Of a DNA stretch of 64,000 nucleotides, positions 32,077 through 40,066 are shown piece after piece. Position 1 is the stretch's first letter. Each line of letters begins with the position of its first letter. The notes under the pieces are model-generated. The model was not told the DNA's origin, did no database searches, and worked only from the letters and a program-made list of their open reading frames with translations. Source of the stretch: Micromonospora yangpuensis. Its GTDB lineage: Bacteria > Actinomycetota > Actinomycetes > Mycobacteriales > Micromonosporaceae. Made by a program: the position numbers and the translations under genes. Location of the stretch: the NCBI RefSeq assembly GCF_900091615.1, contig NZ_FMIA01000002.1, positions 310,001 to 374,000 on the forward strand, read 5' to 3'.

Positions 32077-33884
32077 CAGCGGGCTCCCGTCGGCAGGGCC
32101 GGGTCGGCCCCCGGCACCGCCGGGGGTGGCTCGATCGTCGCGGTCGGCGAGACAGCCTCCACCCCGACCAACGGCACCCCGGCCGGCGGCGCGGTCCCGG
32201 CCGGCGGCGCGGTCCCGGCCGGCGTGGAGGTCCCGGCCGGCTTGTCCGGCGGGCCGCCGGTCAGCGGCATCCGGGTCAGCATCGGCTCCCGGTTGCGCCA
32301 CATCCGTTCCACCGCCGGATAGAGCGGGTCGGCGTCGCTCTCGATGTGCCGGAACGCGGCGCCCATCGACTTGAGCAGGTGGGTGGCGGGCCAGACGTCC
32401 CACTGTGGCACCAGCGGGGTGACCAGGTCGCTGCCGCTGCGGTAGAGCCAGAGCCAGAGCCGGGCCCGGCGGACCTGCTCCTCGGTGACGGTCAGCTCAC
32501 CCCGCTGGGCCGCCGCGATCGCCTCGTCCAGGGCCCGCCAGTAGTCGCCCGCGTCCTCGACGACCGTGGAGATCCCGCAGGCGCTCCACTCGGAGTGTCC
32601 GGCCTGGATCACCGGGATGCCGTACGCGGGCAGTTCGTTGCTGACGCTGCCGCGCACAGTTACACCGAGGTCGACCAGGCTCCACAGGGCGTTCTTGCTC
32701 AACGCCGTACTGGGGTGGAAGGCCAGGTGCCGGTGCCGCCGGTGGGCGGCGGCGGTGGTGGCGAAGAAGCCTGTCGAGTCGTAGAGCGCCTGGCTCGGGT
32801 GGTCCAGGAAGAGCCACTGCGCGTCGGTACGGCGGGCGGCGTACCCGGCGGTGTCGGCGAACCAGTCGGCCAGGCTGGGAAAGAGTTCCTTGTTGGTGCC
32901 GAGCGCGTCGGAGACGGCGTGGTTGAAGACCGCGACGACCGGTCTGGCCGGGTCGAAGCCGAAGCGGGCGGCGACGTGGCTGCGCAGCCGGGCCCGTTCG
33001 GTCGGGTTGCTCAGGTCGACGGCGGCGGTGACCCCGCCCCGCCACCAGCTCGGCCGGCCCAGGTTGACCTTGGCCCGCCAGGCGATCAGTTCGGCGGCGG
33101 AGTGCAGCTCGGCGCGGCGGGGCCAGATCCGTTCGGCGAACACCTCGCCGATCTGCCGGGTCAGCTCGGCCCGGAAGGTGCCGGTGCCGCTGTCGTGCTC
33201 GGGGAAGAGCCCGTACGCCTTCAGGCAGCCGGTCTGCTGGGTGTGGATGACCGGTACCCGGGCGCGGCGGGCCGACTCCACCGCCAGGCCCCACTGGTCG
33301 TAGTCGACGTGACTGGTGACCAGCGCGGCCACCGGGCCGGCGTGGAACAGCGTCTCGTAGACCGTGGAGAGGCCGACACCGAGTTCCCGTCGACGTCGGT
33401 GGTCGGCGCGGGTGGCGTGGTCGGCGGGGAGCCGGGGCAGCTTGGCCAACCGGCAGTACGTCGCGTCCGCGTACCCGGTCAGGGTCGTCTCGTCCAACGG
33501 CGCGGCCATCGGCAGTCGCCGGCCGGCCACGGTCGGCGCGGTGGCGGGGTCCTTGCGGTGGCGTTCGACGAGGTCGTACACGTCGAGCACGTCACCGGCC
33601 CCGAAGGCCAGCGCGACCCGGCTGACCAGGTCGACGTCGAAGCCGCTCCAGAGCGTACGCCGCCAGTCCGGCTCGACCCCGGTGAGCACCACCAGGTGCG
33701 CCGGTCGGATCCGGCGGATCGCGTTGGCGAAGACCAGGTTACGCAGGGTGACCCGGATGTCCTGGTGGAAGGCCTCGACCACGATCGTCTCGTGGTGCTC
33801 CTGGGGTGGCAGGTGCTTCTCCCAGTACGTCGTCGCCGCATCGAGGAACCACTGCAACTCCGTGGGTTGGGCCTTCAGCCACAC
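32076..33884 (-). CDS. Capsule-type polysaccharide glycosyltransferase-like protein
   Basis: 602 residues from GTG 33884. The layout of two Rossmann-like halves is suggested by ALVTSHVDYDQWGLAVESARRARVPVIHTQQTG in the first half and VVAVFNHAVSDALG, QWLFLDHPSQ, VDLGVTVRGSVSNELPAYGIPVIQAG in the second. The HP...LVD.GVT..GS...E....G.PV pattern resembles capsule-synthesis (KpsC/KpsS-like) and related GT-B transferases. The C-terminal 60 residues are Pro/Ala-rich low complexity. It is the first gene of the three-gene operon. Donor and acceptor cannot be deduced. Confidence 0.65.
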   Translation of the reverse strand: MWLKAQPTELQWFLDAATTYWEKHLPPQEHHETIVVEAFHQDIRVTLRNLVFANAIRRIRPAHLVVLTGVEPDWRRTLWSGFDVDLVSRVALAFGAGDVLDVYDLVERHRKDPATAPTVAGRRLPMAAPLDETTLTGYADATYCRLAKLPRLPADHATRADHRRRRELGVGLSTVYETLFHAGPVAALVTSHVDYDQWGLAVESARRARVPVIHTQQTGCLKAYGLFPEHDSGTGTFRAELTRQIGEVFAERIWPRRAELHSAAELIAWRAKVNLGRPSWWRGGVTAAVDLSNPTERARLRSHVAARFGFDPARPVVAVFNHAVSDALGTNKELFPSLADWFADTAGYAARRTDAQWLFLDHPSQALYDSTGFFATTAAAHRRHRHLAFHPSTALSKNALWSLVDLGVTVRGSVSNELPAYGIPVIQAGHSEWSACGISTVVEDAGDYWRALDEAIAAAQRGELTVTEEQVRRARLWLWLYRSGSDLVTPLVPQWDVWPATHLLKSMGAAFRHIESDADPLYPAVERMWRNREPMLTRMPLTGGPPDKPAGTSTPAGTAPPAGTAPPAGVPLVGVEAVSPTATIEPPPAVPGADPALPTGAR

Positions 33885-34082
33885 GCTGGCGCCGCCTTTC
33901 CGTCGAGGTGGTGACGGTAGCCACCCCAGGTGACCGGTCAGGAGCCGAAAGGTGACCGGTGCGGGAACGGGACGCAGCCCGCAGGTGAGGACCTCTTTCA
34001 GGTAGCAAAGCGGACAAATCTCTCATTTCTTCAGCGGCTCTCTCGATGATGAGGGCGGTTTGTCGACTTTGGGAGGTTTGTT

Positions 34083-34949
34083 ATGAGAACTGGTCGAACG
34101 GTGTTGACCGTCCTGGCCGGTGCCACGCTGGTGCTGATCTCCACGGCCCCGGCGGCGTCATCGACCCCCGCCGACGCGGCCACCGCCGGCCGGTCGGCGA
34201 CCGTCACCGCAGCCGACGGCCCGCAGGGGATCACCGCAGCCGGCCCGCGGATGGTCGCGGCGGCCGACGCGGGCCCGTCGGTGGGCCGGGCGGCCGACGC
34301 GGGGCCGCAACCCGCACCCGGCGGGAGCCTGTGCCGACCGGGCCGCCCGCCGAACGCCCCGCCCACCACCGAGTACTACGACGGCAACCCCCTGTTCGGC
34401 CCGGCCGAACTGCCCACCGCCGTCCCGGTCGGCCCGCTGCTCACCGGTTACCGGCGGTTCGGCGGGCTGACCGAGAACGAGTGGGCGGCGGCCTACCTGA
34501 CCGACGACCGCACCGCGCTGCGGTACCCGCCGTCGAACGGCTTCGCCCTGGGCCCGGACGGGGTGCCGATCAAGGCCCGGCAGACCCTGCTGCCCGGCTA
34601 CCGGCTCGACCGGTTCGGCTCGCCCGGCGGTGCCTTCCTCTCCCCGCTCGGCACCCCGTACAGCTCCCGGGCGCTGCCCCCGCTCAACCTGAACACGCCG
34701 GCCGCCGCACCGCTTGCCAACTACCACACGTACTGCGTGGTCAAGCCGTTCCCGGTCGACTCCGGCCCGATCGCACCGTGGTTCGCCCAGCCCGGGATGG
34801 GCACCCAGTTCCAGCTCAACCCGGCGTACCTGCCCCAGGCCGGGGCGACCCTGAACGTCACCTGGCTGCTCACCAACGGTTACCTCGTCGAGGAGAACCT
34901 CACCCCGTGCGTCCCGGCCGCCGCACCGAAGCAGCAGGCCGTCTGCTGA
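34083..34949 (+). CDS. Secreted TNT-domain NAD+ glycohydrolase-like toxin
   Basis: 288 residues, start ATG 34083 with GGGAGG upstream. Residues 1-28 are a Sec signal peptide (RTVLTVLAGATLVLISTAPAAS). After an Ala/Gly-rich linker, residues about 95-280 match the TNT (tuberculosis necrotizing toxin) domain: YPPSNGFALGPDG, LPGYRLDRFGSPGG, FLSPLGTPYSSRALPP, LANYHTYCVVKPFPV, and MGTQFQLNP. The RFGS, YH and GTQ-x-Q elements correspond to the conserved active-site region of this NAD+-cleaving fold. Four Cys suggest disulfides. A small gene follows 31 bp downstream that is a likely immunity factor. Confidence 0.88.
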   Translation: MRTGRTVLTVLAGATLVLISTAPAASSTPADAATAGRSATVTAADGPQGITAAGPRMVAAADAGPSVGRAADAGPQPAPGGSLCRPGRPPNAPPTTEYYDGNPLFGPAELPTAVPVGPLLTGYRRFGGLTENEWAAAYLTDDRTALRYPPSNGFALGPDGVPIKARQTLLPGYRLDRFGSPGGAFLSPLGTPYSSRALPPLNLNTPAAAPLANYHTYCVVKPFPVDSGPIAPWFAQPGMGTQFQLNPAYLPQAGATLNVTWLLTNGYLVEENLTPCVPAAAPKQQAVC

Positions 34950-34980
34950 AATTCCCCGGGTACGCCGAGAGGAGGCCCCG

Positions 34981-35220
34981 GTGGACCGGTACGAGGTGCG
35001 CGACGCACTGTTGGCGGCCGGGCTCTCCCCGGACGCCTTCGAGATCGAGGGGGTGCACCGGCCGGACCCGCTCCCGCCCGACTACTGGTTCCTGCGCCGG
35101 GCCGGCTCGGAGGGCTGGGCGGTCGGCGTGTACGAACGCGGCGTGGACGACGTACGCCTGCGCACGCCGAGCGAGTCGACCGCCTGCGCCTTCCTCCACC
35201 GCGCCCTGACCGGCACCTGA
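34981..35220 (+). CDS. Small protein adjacent to TNT toxin, probable immunity protein
   Basis: 79 residues starting with GTG 34981 preceded by GAGAGGAGGC (strong ribosome-binding site). Sequence: acidic, with DRYEVRDALLAAGLSPDAFE, YWFLRRAGSEGWAVGVYERG and SESTACAFLHRALTG. No signal peptide, so it is cytosolic. Its position 31 bp after a secreted NAD+ glycohydrolase, on the same strand, fits a co-expressed antidote. I do not recall a characterised homologue, and it differs in length from the mycobacterial immunity factor of TNT. Confidence 0.65.
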   Translation: MDRYEVRDALLAAGLSPDAFEIEGVHRPDPLPPDYWFLRRAGSEGWAVGVYERGVDDVRLRTPSESTACAFLHRALTGT

Positions 35221-35244
35221 CCAACACGGACGAGAGGTGCGACC

Positions 35245-35958
35245 ATGGCGGAGTTCGGCGGTTACTGTGGCAGCGTGACGCAAGCAGGGGTGACGGCTGA
35301 CGAGCGCTTCACTGTGCCGTTGCTCACCGCTCATGCGGCCGGAGTTCATCTCGGGATTCCGCCCAGCACGGTCAAGCAGTGGATGAGGGACGGCGACGGT
35401 GGTCAGCCCGCTATGCACTCGGTGCCTTCCCCGTCGCCGCACGGTCCTCGCCTGCCCTTCGTTGCGTTGGCTGAGGCGCAGATCCTCCGCGAGTTGCGTA
35501 ACACCGGTTTGTCGATGCATCACATCCGCGCCGGTGTGGCACGACTCAAACAGGAGACCGGCGAGGAGTATGTCTTGGCGACCAACACCATCGCCACTGA
35601 CGGCGAAGCATTGCTTTACAACGCGGCGACAAAGGTCGCACCTGAATGGGTGCGTGCCCACGACGGTCAGATGACCTTCCGGCAGGTCGTCGAGGCCGCC
35701 ATCAAGTATGTCTCGTACGCTCCGGACGGCTTCGCTGACCGCATCATTCTTCGGCCGTATGGTGCGGCTCAGGTCATCATCGATCCACGCTTCGGGTTCG
35801 GGCAGCCTGTCTTCAGTGGCAACAAAGTTCGGGTCGAGACGATCGCTGATCTTTTCTACGGTGGCAACGAGTCCGTCGAGGACATTGCCGACGAGTACGA
35901 CCTGAGTACCGACGATGTCGAAGCCGTGCTCCGGGTGATGGCGCGGCGTGCGGCCTGA
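35245..35958 (+). CDS. DUF433 antitoxin-like protein
   Basis: 237 residues from ATG 35245 (GAGAGG upstream). The C-terminal 60 residues match DUF433 (GNKVRVETIADLFYGGNESVEDIADEYDLS then VEAVLRV), whose helix-turn-helix is typical of VapB-like antitoxins. The N-terminal part (LLTAHAAGVHLGIPPSTVKQWMRDG) resembles a MerR-like DNA-binding segment. It overlaps the PIN-like gene by 11 bp, so antitoxin is made first. Self-repression is likely but no operator is apparent. Confidence 0.85.
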   Translation: MAEFGGYCGSVTQAGVTADERFTVPLLTAHAAGVHLGIPPSTVKQWMRDGDGGQPAMHSVPSPSPHGPRLPFVALAEAQILRELRNTGLSMHHIRAGVARLKQETGEEYVLATNTIATDGEALLYNAATKVAPEWVRAHDGQMTFRQVVEAAIKYVSYAPDGFADRIILRPYGAAQVIIDPRFGFGQPVFSGNKVRVETIADLFYGGNESVEDIADEYDLSTDDVEAVLRVMARRAA

Positions 35959-36376
35959 GTTTCTCGCTGATCGGAATCTCGGGAAACGGGTGGTGCAGGT
36001 GCTCCGTGCCGCAGGAGAGTCCGTGCACACACTGGCAGACGTGTTCGGTGAAGGGAACGCCCAGGGGGTCGAGGACGAGTCCTGGATCTCCTATGCCGGA
36101 TCTCGAAACTGGGTGGCGCTGACCAAGGATCGACGTATTCGGCATGTCACCCGCGAACGCGAAGCGGTGCGAGAGCACGACGTGATGCTGTTTGCGCTCG
36201 CGAATGCCAATCTTGGTTTCGCTGACATGGCGGGAGCCTTTCTGCTGGCGATGCCACACATACACGGCATCTGCGCCGCGAAACCCGGCGGGTCGATCTG
36301 GGTGGTGCAGCGAAACGGCGCCGTGGAGAGGATCTGGCCCCAGCCCCGGGAGTGGGACCTTCGGGCGTGGCCGTGA
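35948..36376 (+). CDS. PIN-like toxin nuclease
   Basis: 142 residues from GTG 35948, overlapping the DUF433 gene. PIN-like features: an Asp at the start (FLADRNLGKRVVQVL), a downstream D-E-SW (DESWISYAG), and a third acidic residue in LTKDRRI followed by basic RHVTRERE. These positions could form the metal site of a PIN-like RNase. Family members of DUF433 partner type cleave RNA; the target is unknown. Length and gene order match toxin-antitoxin pairs. It is not related to the broken PIN gene at 29332 by obvious sequence. Confidence 0.82.
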   Translation: MRPEFLADRNLGKRVVQVLRAAGESVHTLADVFGEGNAQGVEDESWISYAGSRNWVALTKDRRIRHVTREREAVREHDVMLFALANANLGFADMAGAFLLAMPHIHGICAAKPGGSIWVVQRNGAVERIWPQPREWDLRAWP

Positions 36377-36443
36377 GAATGTCCAGCCGTCCCGATCCCG
36401 GGGTGCTCGCGGACGCCTGGTCAGGGTGCCGGAGAATGTCGGC

Positions 36444-37868
36444 GTGACGACGATCCCGAACGTGCTCGCCAACCGGTACGCCTCACCCGAACTGGTCGCC
36501 CTCTGGTCCCCGCAGGAGAAGGTACGGATGGAGCGGCGGCTCTGGCTCGCCGTACTCCGGGCGCAGCGGGACCTCGGCGTGGCCGTGCCGGACGGCGTGG
36601 TCGAGGCGTACGAGCGGGTCCTCGATGATGTTGATCTTGCCTCGATCGCGGAGCGGGAGCGGGTCACCCGGCACGACGTGAAGGCGCGGATCGAGGAGTT
36701 CAGCGCGCTCGCCGGGCACGAGCACGTGCACAAGGGGATGACCTCGCGGGACCTCACCGAGAACGTCGAGCAGCTCCAGATCCGGGCGTCGCTGGAGCTG
36801 ATCCGGGACCGGGTGGTGGCCACCCTCGCCCGGCTCGCCCGGCTCGCCGTGGAGCACTCCGAGCTGGTGCTGACCGGCCGCTCACACAACGTGGCCGCGC
36901 AGGCGACCACGCTCGGCAAGCGGTTCGCCTCCGCCGCCGAGGAGCTGCTGATCGCGTACGAGCGGCTCGACGACCTGATCAACTGGTACCCGCTGCGGGG
37001 GATCAAGGGTCCGGTCGGTACCGCCGCCGACCAGCTCGACCTCTTCGACGGTGACCCGGACAAGGTCGCCGAGCTGGAACGGCGGGTCGCCGAACACCTG
37101 GGCTTCTCCCGGGTGCTGGACAGCGTCGGCCAGGTCTACCCGCGCTCGATCGACCTGGCGGTGCTCGCTGCGCTGGCCCAGATCGCCGCCGCGCCCTCGT
37201 CGCTGGCCACCACCATCCGGCTGATGGTCGGCCAGGAGTTGGCCACCGAGGGCTTCAAGCCGGGGCAGGTCGGCTCCAGCGCGATGCCGCACAAGATGAA
37301 CACCCGCTCCAGCGAGCGGGTCAACGGCTTCGCCGTGATCATCCGGGGGTACCTGTCGATGGTCGGCGAGCTGGCCGGCGACCAGTGGAACGAGGGGGAC
37401 GTCTCCTGCTCGGTGGTCCGCCGGGTGGCCCTGCCGGACGCCTTCTTCGCCGCCGACGGGCTGTTCCAGACCTTCCTCACCGTGCTTGACGAGTTCGGCG
37501 CGTACCCGGCGGTGATCAACCGGGAGCTGGAGCGCTTCCTGCCCTTCCTGGCCACCACGAAGATCCTGGTGGCGGCGGTACGACGCGGGGTCGGCCGGGA
37601 GGTCGCCCACGAGACGATCAAGGAGCACGCGGTCTCGGTGGCGCTGGCCATGCGGGAGAAGGGCGCACCGGAGAACGACCTCTTCGACCGGCTCGCCGCC
37701 GACAGCCGGCTGGGCCTGACCCGGGCCGAGATCGACACCCTGGTCGCCGACCGCCGGGCCTTCACCGGCGCCGCCCCCGCCCAGGTCCAGGCGGTCGCCA
37801 CCCGCATCGCCGCGGTGGTCGACGCCCACCCTGGCGCCGCCGCCTACACCCCACCCCCCATCCTCTAA
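36444..37868 (+). CDS. purB: Adenylosuccinate lyase
   Basis: 474 residues from GTG 36444 (VTTIPNVLANRYASPELVALWSP, the usual start for this family). The fumarase/aspartase signature is present as GSSAMPHKMN near residue 280, with the catalytic-base Ser/flexible-loop region there and TSRDLTEN near residue 98. PurB catalyses two beta-eliminations: SAICAR to AICAR, and adenylosuccinate to AMP. An in-frame GTG 18 bp upstream is less likely. It is not in an operon with other pur genes here; the inverted repeat after it may terminate transcription. Confidence 0.97.
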   Translation: MTTIPNVLANRYASPELVALWSPQEKVRMERRLWLAVLRAQRDLGVAVPDGVVEAYERVLDDVDLASIAERERVTRHDVKARIEEFSALAGHEHVHKGMTSRDLTENVEQLQIRASLELIRDRVVATLARLARLAVEHSELVLTGRSHNVAAQATTLGKRFASAAEELLIAYERLDDLINWYPLRGIKGPVGTAADQLDLFDGDPDKVAELERRVAEHLGFSRVLDSVGQVYPRSIDLAVLAALAQIAAAPSSLATTIRLMVGQELATEGFKPGQVGSSAMPHKMNTRSSERVNGFAVIIRGYLSMVGELAGDQWNEGDVSCSVVRRVALPDAFFAADGLFQTFLTVLDEFGAYPAVINRELERFLPFLATTKILVAAVRRGVGREVAHETIKEHAVSVALAMREKGAPENDLFDRLAADSRLGLTRAEIDTLVADRRAFTGAAPAQVQAVATRIAAVVDAHPGAAAYTPPPIL

Positions 37869-37882
37869 CCCCCTCCCGGGCG

Positions 37883-37962
37883 AAGGAAGGGCCCCTTGTT
37901 AACGCATTCGGTAGAGAGGGGAACCCCTCTCACGCCACCCCGTTAACAAGGGGCCCTTCCTT
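37883..37962. repeat. Perfect inverted repeat of the AAGGAAGGGCCCC family, nested hairpin
   Basis: Arms of 22 bp (37883-37904 and 37941-37962) are exact complements, and an inner 8-bp palindrome GAGAGGGG/CCCCTCTC (37914-37931) lies between them. It fills the gap between the convergent purB and YbjQ genes, so it can serve as a two-way terminator. One arm is the dispersed repeat also seen at 5501. Confidence 0.88.
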
Positions 37963-38419
37963 ACCCTCGGGTGGGGGTGTCGGGGGCGGAGGTGAGGTTG
38001 GGGGCGCTGGCCGGCTCGGCGATGCCGCCGGGGGCCTCGGCGATCTCCGGGTCCTGGGCGGTCTCCGCCGCGATCAGCGGTTGGTCCGGCGGCATGACCT
38101 CGGGTGCCTTGTTGGCCACGATCACCGCCGTGCCGTAGGCGCAGATCTCCATCCAGAGTTCGCCACAGTCCCGGCTGTCGAAGCGCATCCCCACCACGGC
38201 GTTCGCGCCGATCCGCCGGGCCTCCTCGGCGAGGCGGGCCACCGAGTCGGTACGCCACCGGGTGAGGTTGTCCGGCGCCATCGGGTCGTACGCGCCGCCG
38301 CGCAGGTTCTTGACCCCCTCGCGGTACGGGTTACGGGTCCGGGCCATCGAGGACACCACTTCGCCGAGGATCTGGCGGATCTCGTAGCCGGGCAGTTGAT
38401 CCGTCGTCACGACCAGCAC
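37961..38419 (-). CDS. YbjQ family (UPF0145) protein
   Basis: 152 residues from GTG 38419 (VLVVTTDQLPGYEIRQ). The conserved core is GEVVSSMARTRNPYREG, then the loop of NLRGGAYDP, LAEEARRIGANAVVGMRFDS and ELWMEICAYGTAVIV, the hallmark of the YbjQ/UPF0145 family, a pentameric fold of unknown function. A Pro/Ala-rich tail follows the domain. The longer open frame upstream has no family match and is rejected. It converges with purB across the inverted repeat. Confidence 0.9.
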   Translation of the reverse strand: MLVVTTDQLPGYEIRQILGEVVSSMARTRNPYREGVKNLRGGAYDPMAPDNLTRWRTDSVARLAEEARRIGANAVVGMRFDSRDCGELWMEICAYGTAVIVANKAPEVMPPDQPLIAAETAQDPEIAEAPGGIAEPASAPNLTSAPDTPTRG

Positions 38420-39052
38420 GTCTCTGATGCTGGCAGAGCCGGAGCGGGGGGATCGTCGGCCGTGCCCGCCTGGCCGGATGCTGCAAAACGGCGCGGCGCG
38501 GACGACCGGCGATCGGTTGGCCAACCGCACCGCCACGGTGTGAACCGGCAGCGCACCGGTCGCAACCTCCCGACCGGCCCGACACCGCCCACCGGTGCCG
38601 ACACCCCGACCGGCTCGCCCCGCCCCGGGCGCCGACATCCTCACCGGCTCGACAACCTCCGACCTGCCCCGCGACCGGGGCGTCAACCGCCGAACCACCC
38701 GGGTCGGGAAGGTGCTCCAGGTCGGTCGTACGACGAGCGCCGCCGGGTGGGCGAAGCCGCTTCCGATAGACGCACGTCGACTGGCTCCGGACGCTGCTGA
38801 CGGCGTTGACGAGGGGTGGATCGAGGTCGGCGTATGTAACGATTCGGCGTACCGAATCGCCGGTAAAAGCCCTGCTCCGTCTGCGTGTCGTAGCTGTTGC
38901 GGTGAATCACCCGCACCCCGGACGTCGGTAATGTGGATCACTGTCCCGGCTGCCGCCGGCCAGTGCGTCCGAGGCCGTATCTGCCAGGTAGGCTAGCTCC
39001 GCTCGCCCGTAGTGGGCCGGCACCCAACTGCGTACACAGTCAGGAGTGCCCA
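38420..39052. other. Long gene-poor region between YbjQ and purS
   Basis: About 630 bp. A minus-strand frame at 38683-38916 (77 codons, starting MRVIHRNSYDTQ) is the only candidate, with rather odd composition and no recognised motif; it may be a shadow. The last ~100 bp must hold the purS-Q-L promoter, but I cannot fix the -10 and -35 boxes; TAGGCT near 38988 is a possible -10. Confidence 0.5.
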
Positions 39053-39316
39053 GTGCCTCGCGTCGTCGTCGACGTCATGCTCAAGCCCGAGATCCTCGAT
39101 CCGCAGGGCCAGGCCGTCGCAAACGCGCTGCCCCGGCTCGGCGTCAACGATGTCGCCTCGGTTCGGATCGGTAGGCGGATCGAGATCGAGTTCACCGGTG
39201 AGCCGGACCTGGACCGGGCCCGGGAGATCGCCGACAAGCTGCTCGCCAACCCGGTCATCGAGGACTTCACCATCCACGCGGTCGAGGCCGACGAGTCCGT
39301 GGACGCGCACCCGTGA
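39053..39316 (+). CDS. purS: Phosphoribosylformylglycinamidine synthase, PurS subunit
   Basis: 87 residues from GTG 39053 with AGGAG 6 bp upstream. The family pattern is clear: [39 protein letters not shown], and [15 protein letters not shown]. PurS is the small subunit bridging PurL and PurQ in the FGAM synthase complex of bacteria that have a split enzyme. TGA overlaps the GTG of purQ by 4 bp. The three genes 39053-43297 form a single transcription unit. Confidence 0.97.
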   Translation: MPRVVVDVMLKPEILDPQGQAVANALPRLGVNDVASVRIGRRIEIEFTGEPDLDRAREIADKLLANPVIEDFTIHAVEADESVDAHP

Positions 39317-39996
39317 CCGCCCGTGTCGGTGTGGTGACGTTCCCTGGCTCGCTCGACGACGGGGACGCGGCCCGGGCCGTCCGGATCGCCGGCGCCGAGC
39401 CGGTCCGCCTCTGGCACGGCGAGGCGGACCTGCGCGGGGTCGACGCCGTCGTGCTGCCCGGTGGCTTCTCCTACGGCGACTACCTGCGCTGCGGGGCCAT
39501 CGCCCGGTTCGCCCCGGTGATGGAGACGATCGTCGACGCCGCCCGGGGTGGCCTGCCGGTGCTCGGCATCTGCAACGGCTTCCAGATCCTCTGCGAGGCC
39601 CACCTGCTGCCCGGCGCGCTCACCCGCAACCAGCACCTGCACTTCCGCAACCGGGACCAGGTCCTGCGGATCGAGGCGACCGGCACGGCCTGGACGAACG
39701 CCTTCCAGCCCGGCCAGGAGGTGCTGATCCCGGTCAAGAACGGTGAGGGCTGCTTCGTCGCCGACACCGCGACCCTGGACCAGCTCGAAGCCGAGGGCCG
39801 GGTCGTCGCCCGGTACGTCGGGGGCAACCCGAACGGTTCGCAGCGGGACATCGCCGCGATCACCAACCAGGCCGGCAACGTCGTCGGCATCATGCCGCAT
39901 CCCGAGCACGCGGTGGAGGCCCTCACCGGTCCGTCCCTGGACGGTCTGGGCTTCTTCACCTCGGCCCTCAAGCACCTGGTGGGAGCACCGGCGTGA
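39313..39996 (+). CDS. purQ: Phosphoribosylformylglycinamidine synthase, glutaminase subunit
   Basis: 227 residues. The class I glutamine amidotransferase triad is visible: nucleophilic Cys in LGICNGFQI, and His/Glu in MPHPEHAVE near the C-terminus. It supplies ammonia from glutamine to PurL. The start GTG 39313 overlaps purS. The next gene, purL, begins 70 bp downstream with its own GAGGAG site. Confidence 0.97.
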   Translation: MTARVGVVTFPGSLDDGDAARAVRIAGAEPVRLWHGEADLRGVDAVVLPGGFSYGDYLRCGAIARFAPVMETIVDAARGGLPVLGICNGFQILCEAHLLPGALTRNQHLHFRNRDQVLRIEATGTAWTNAFQPGQEVLIPVKNGEGCFVADTATLDQLEAEGRVVARYVGGNPNGSQRDIAAITNQAGNVVGIMPHPEHAVEALTGPSLDGLGFFTSALKHLVGAPA

Positions 39997-40066
39997 CCGG
40001 TCGTGTCGGGATCAACGGTCGGCTCTACCGCCCGCTGGGTGACCGCGGGCGTAGCGAGGAGATGTC

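Noticed and set aside
37136..37829. Minus-strand frames over purB
   Set aside because: Shadows; purB motif GSSAMPHKMN is on the plus strand.
38683..38916. Minus-strand 77-codon frame between YbjQ and purS
   Set aside because: No ribosome-binding site of note, Arg/Pro-heavy composition and no family; retained only as a mention in the intergenic entry.
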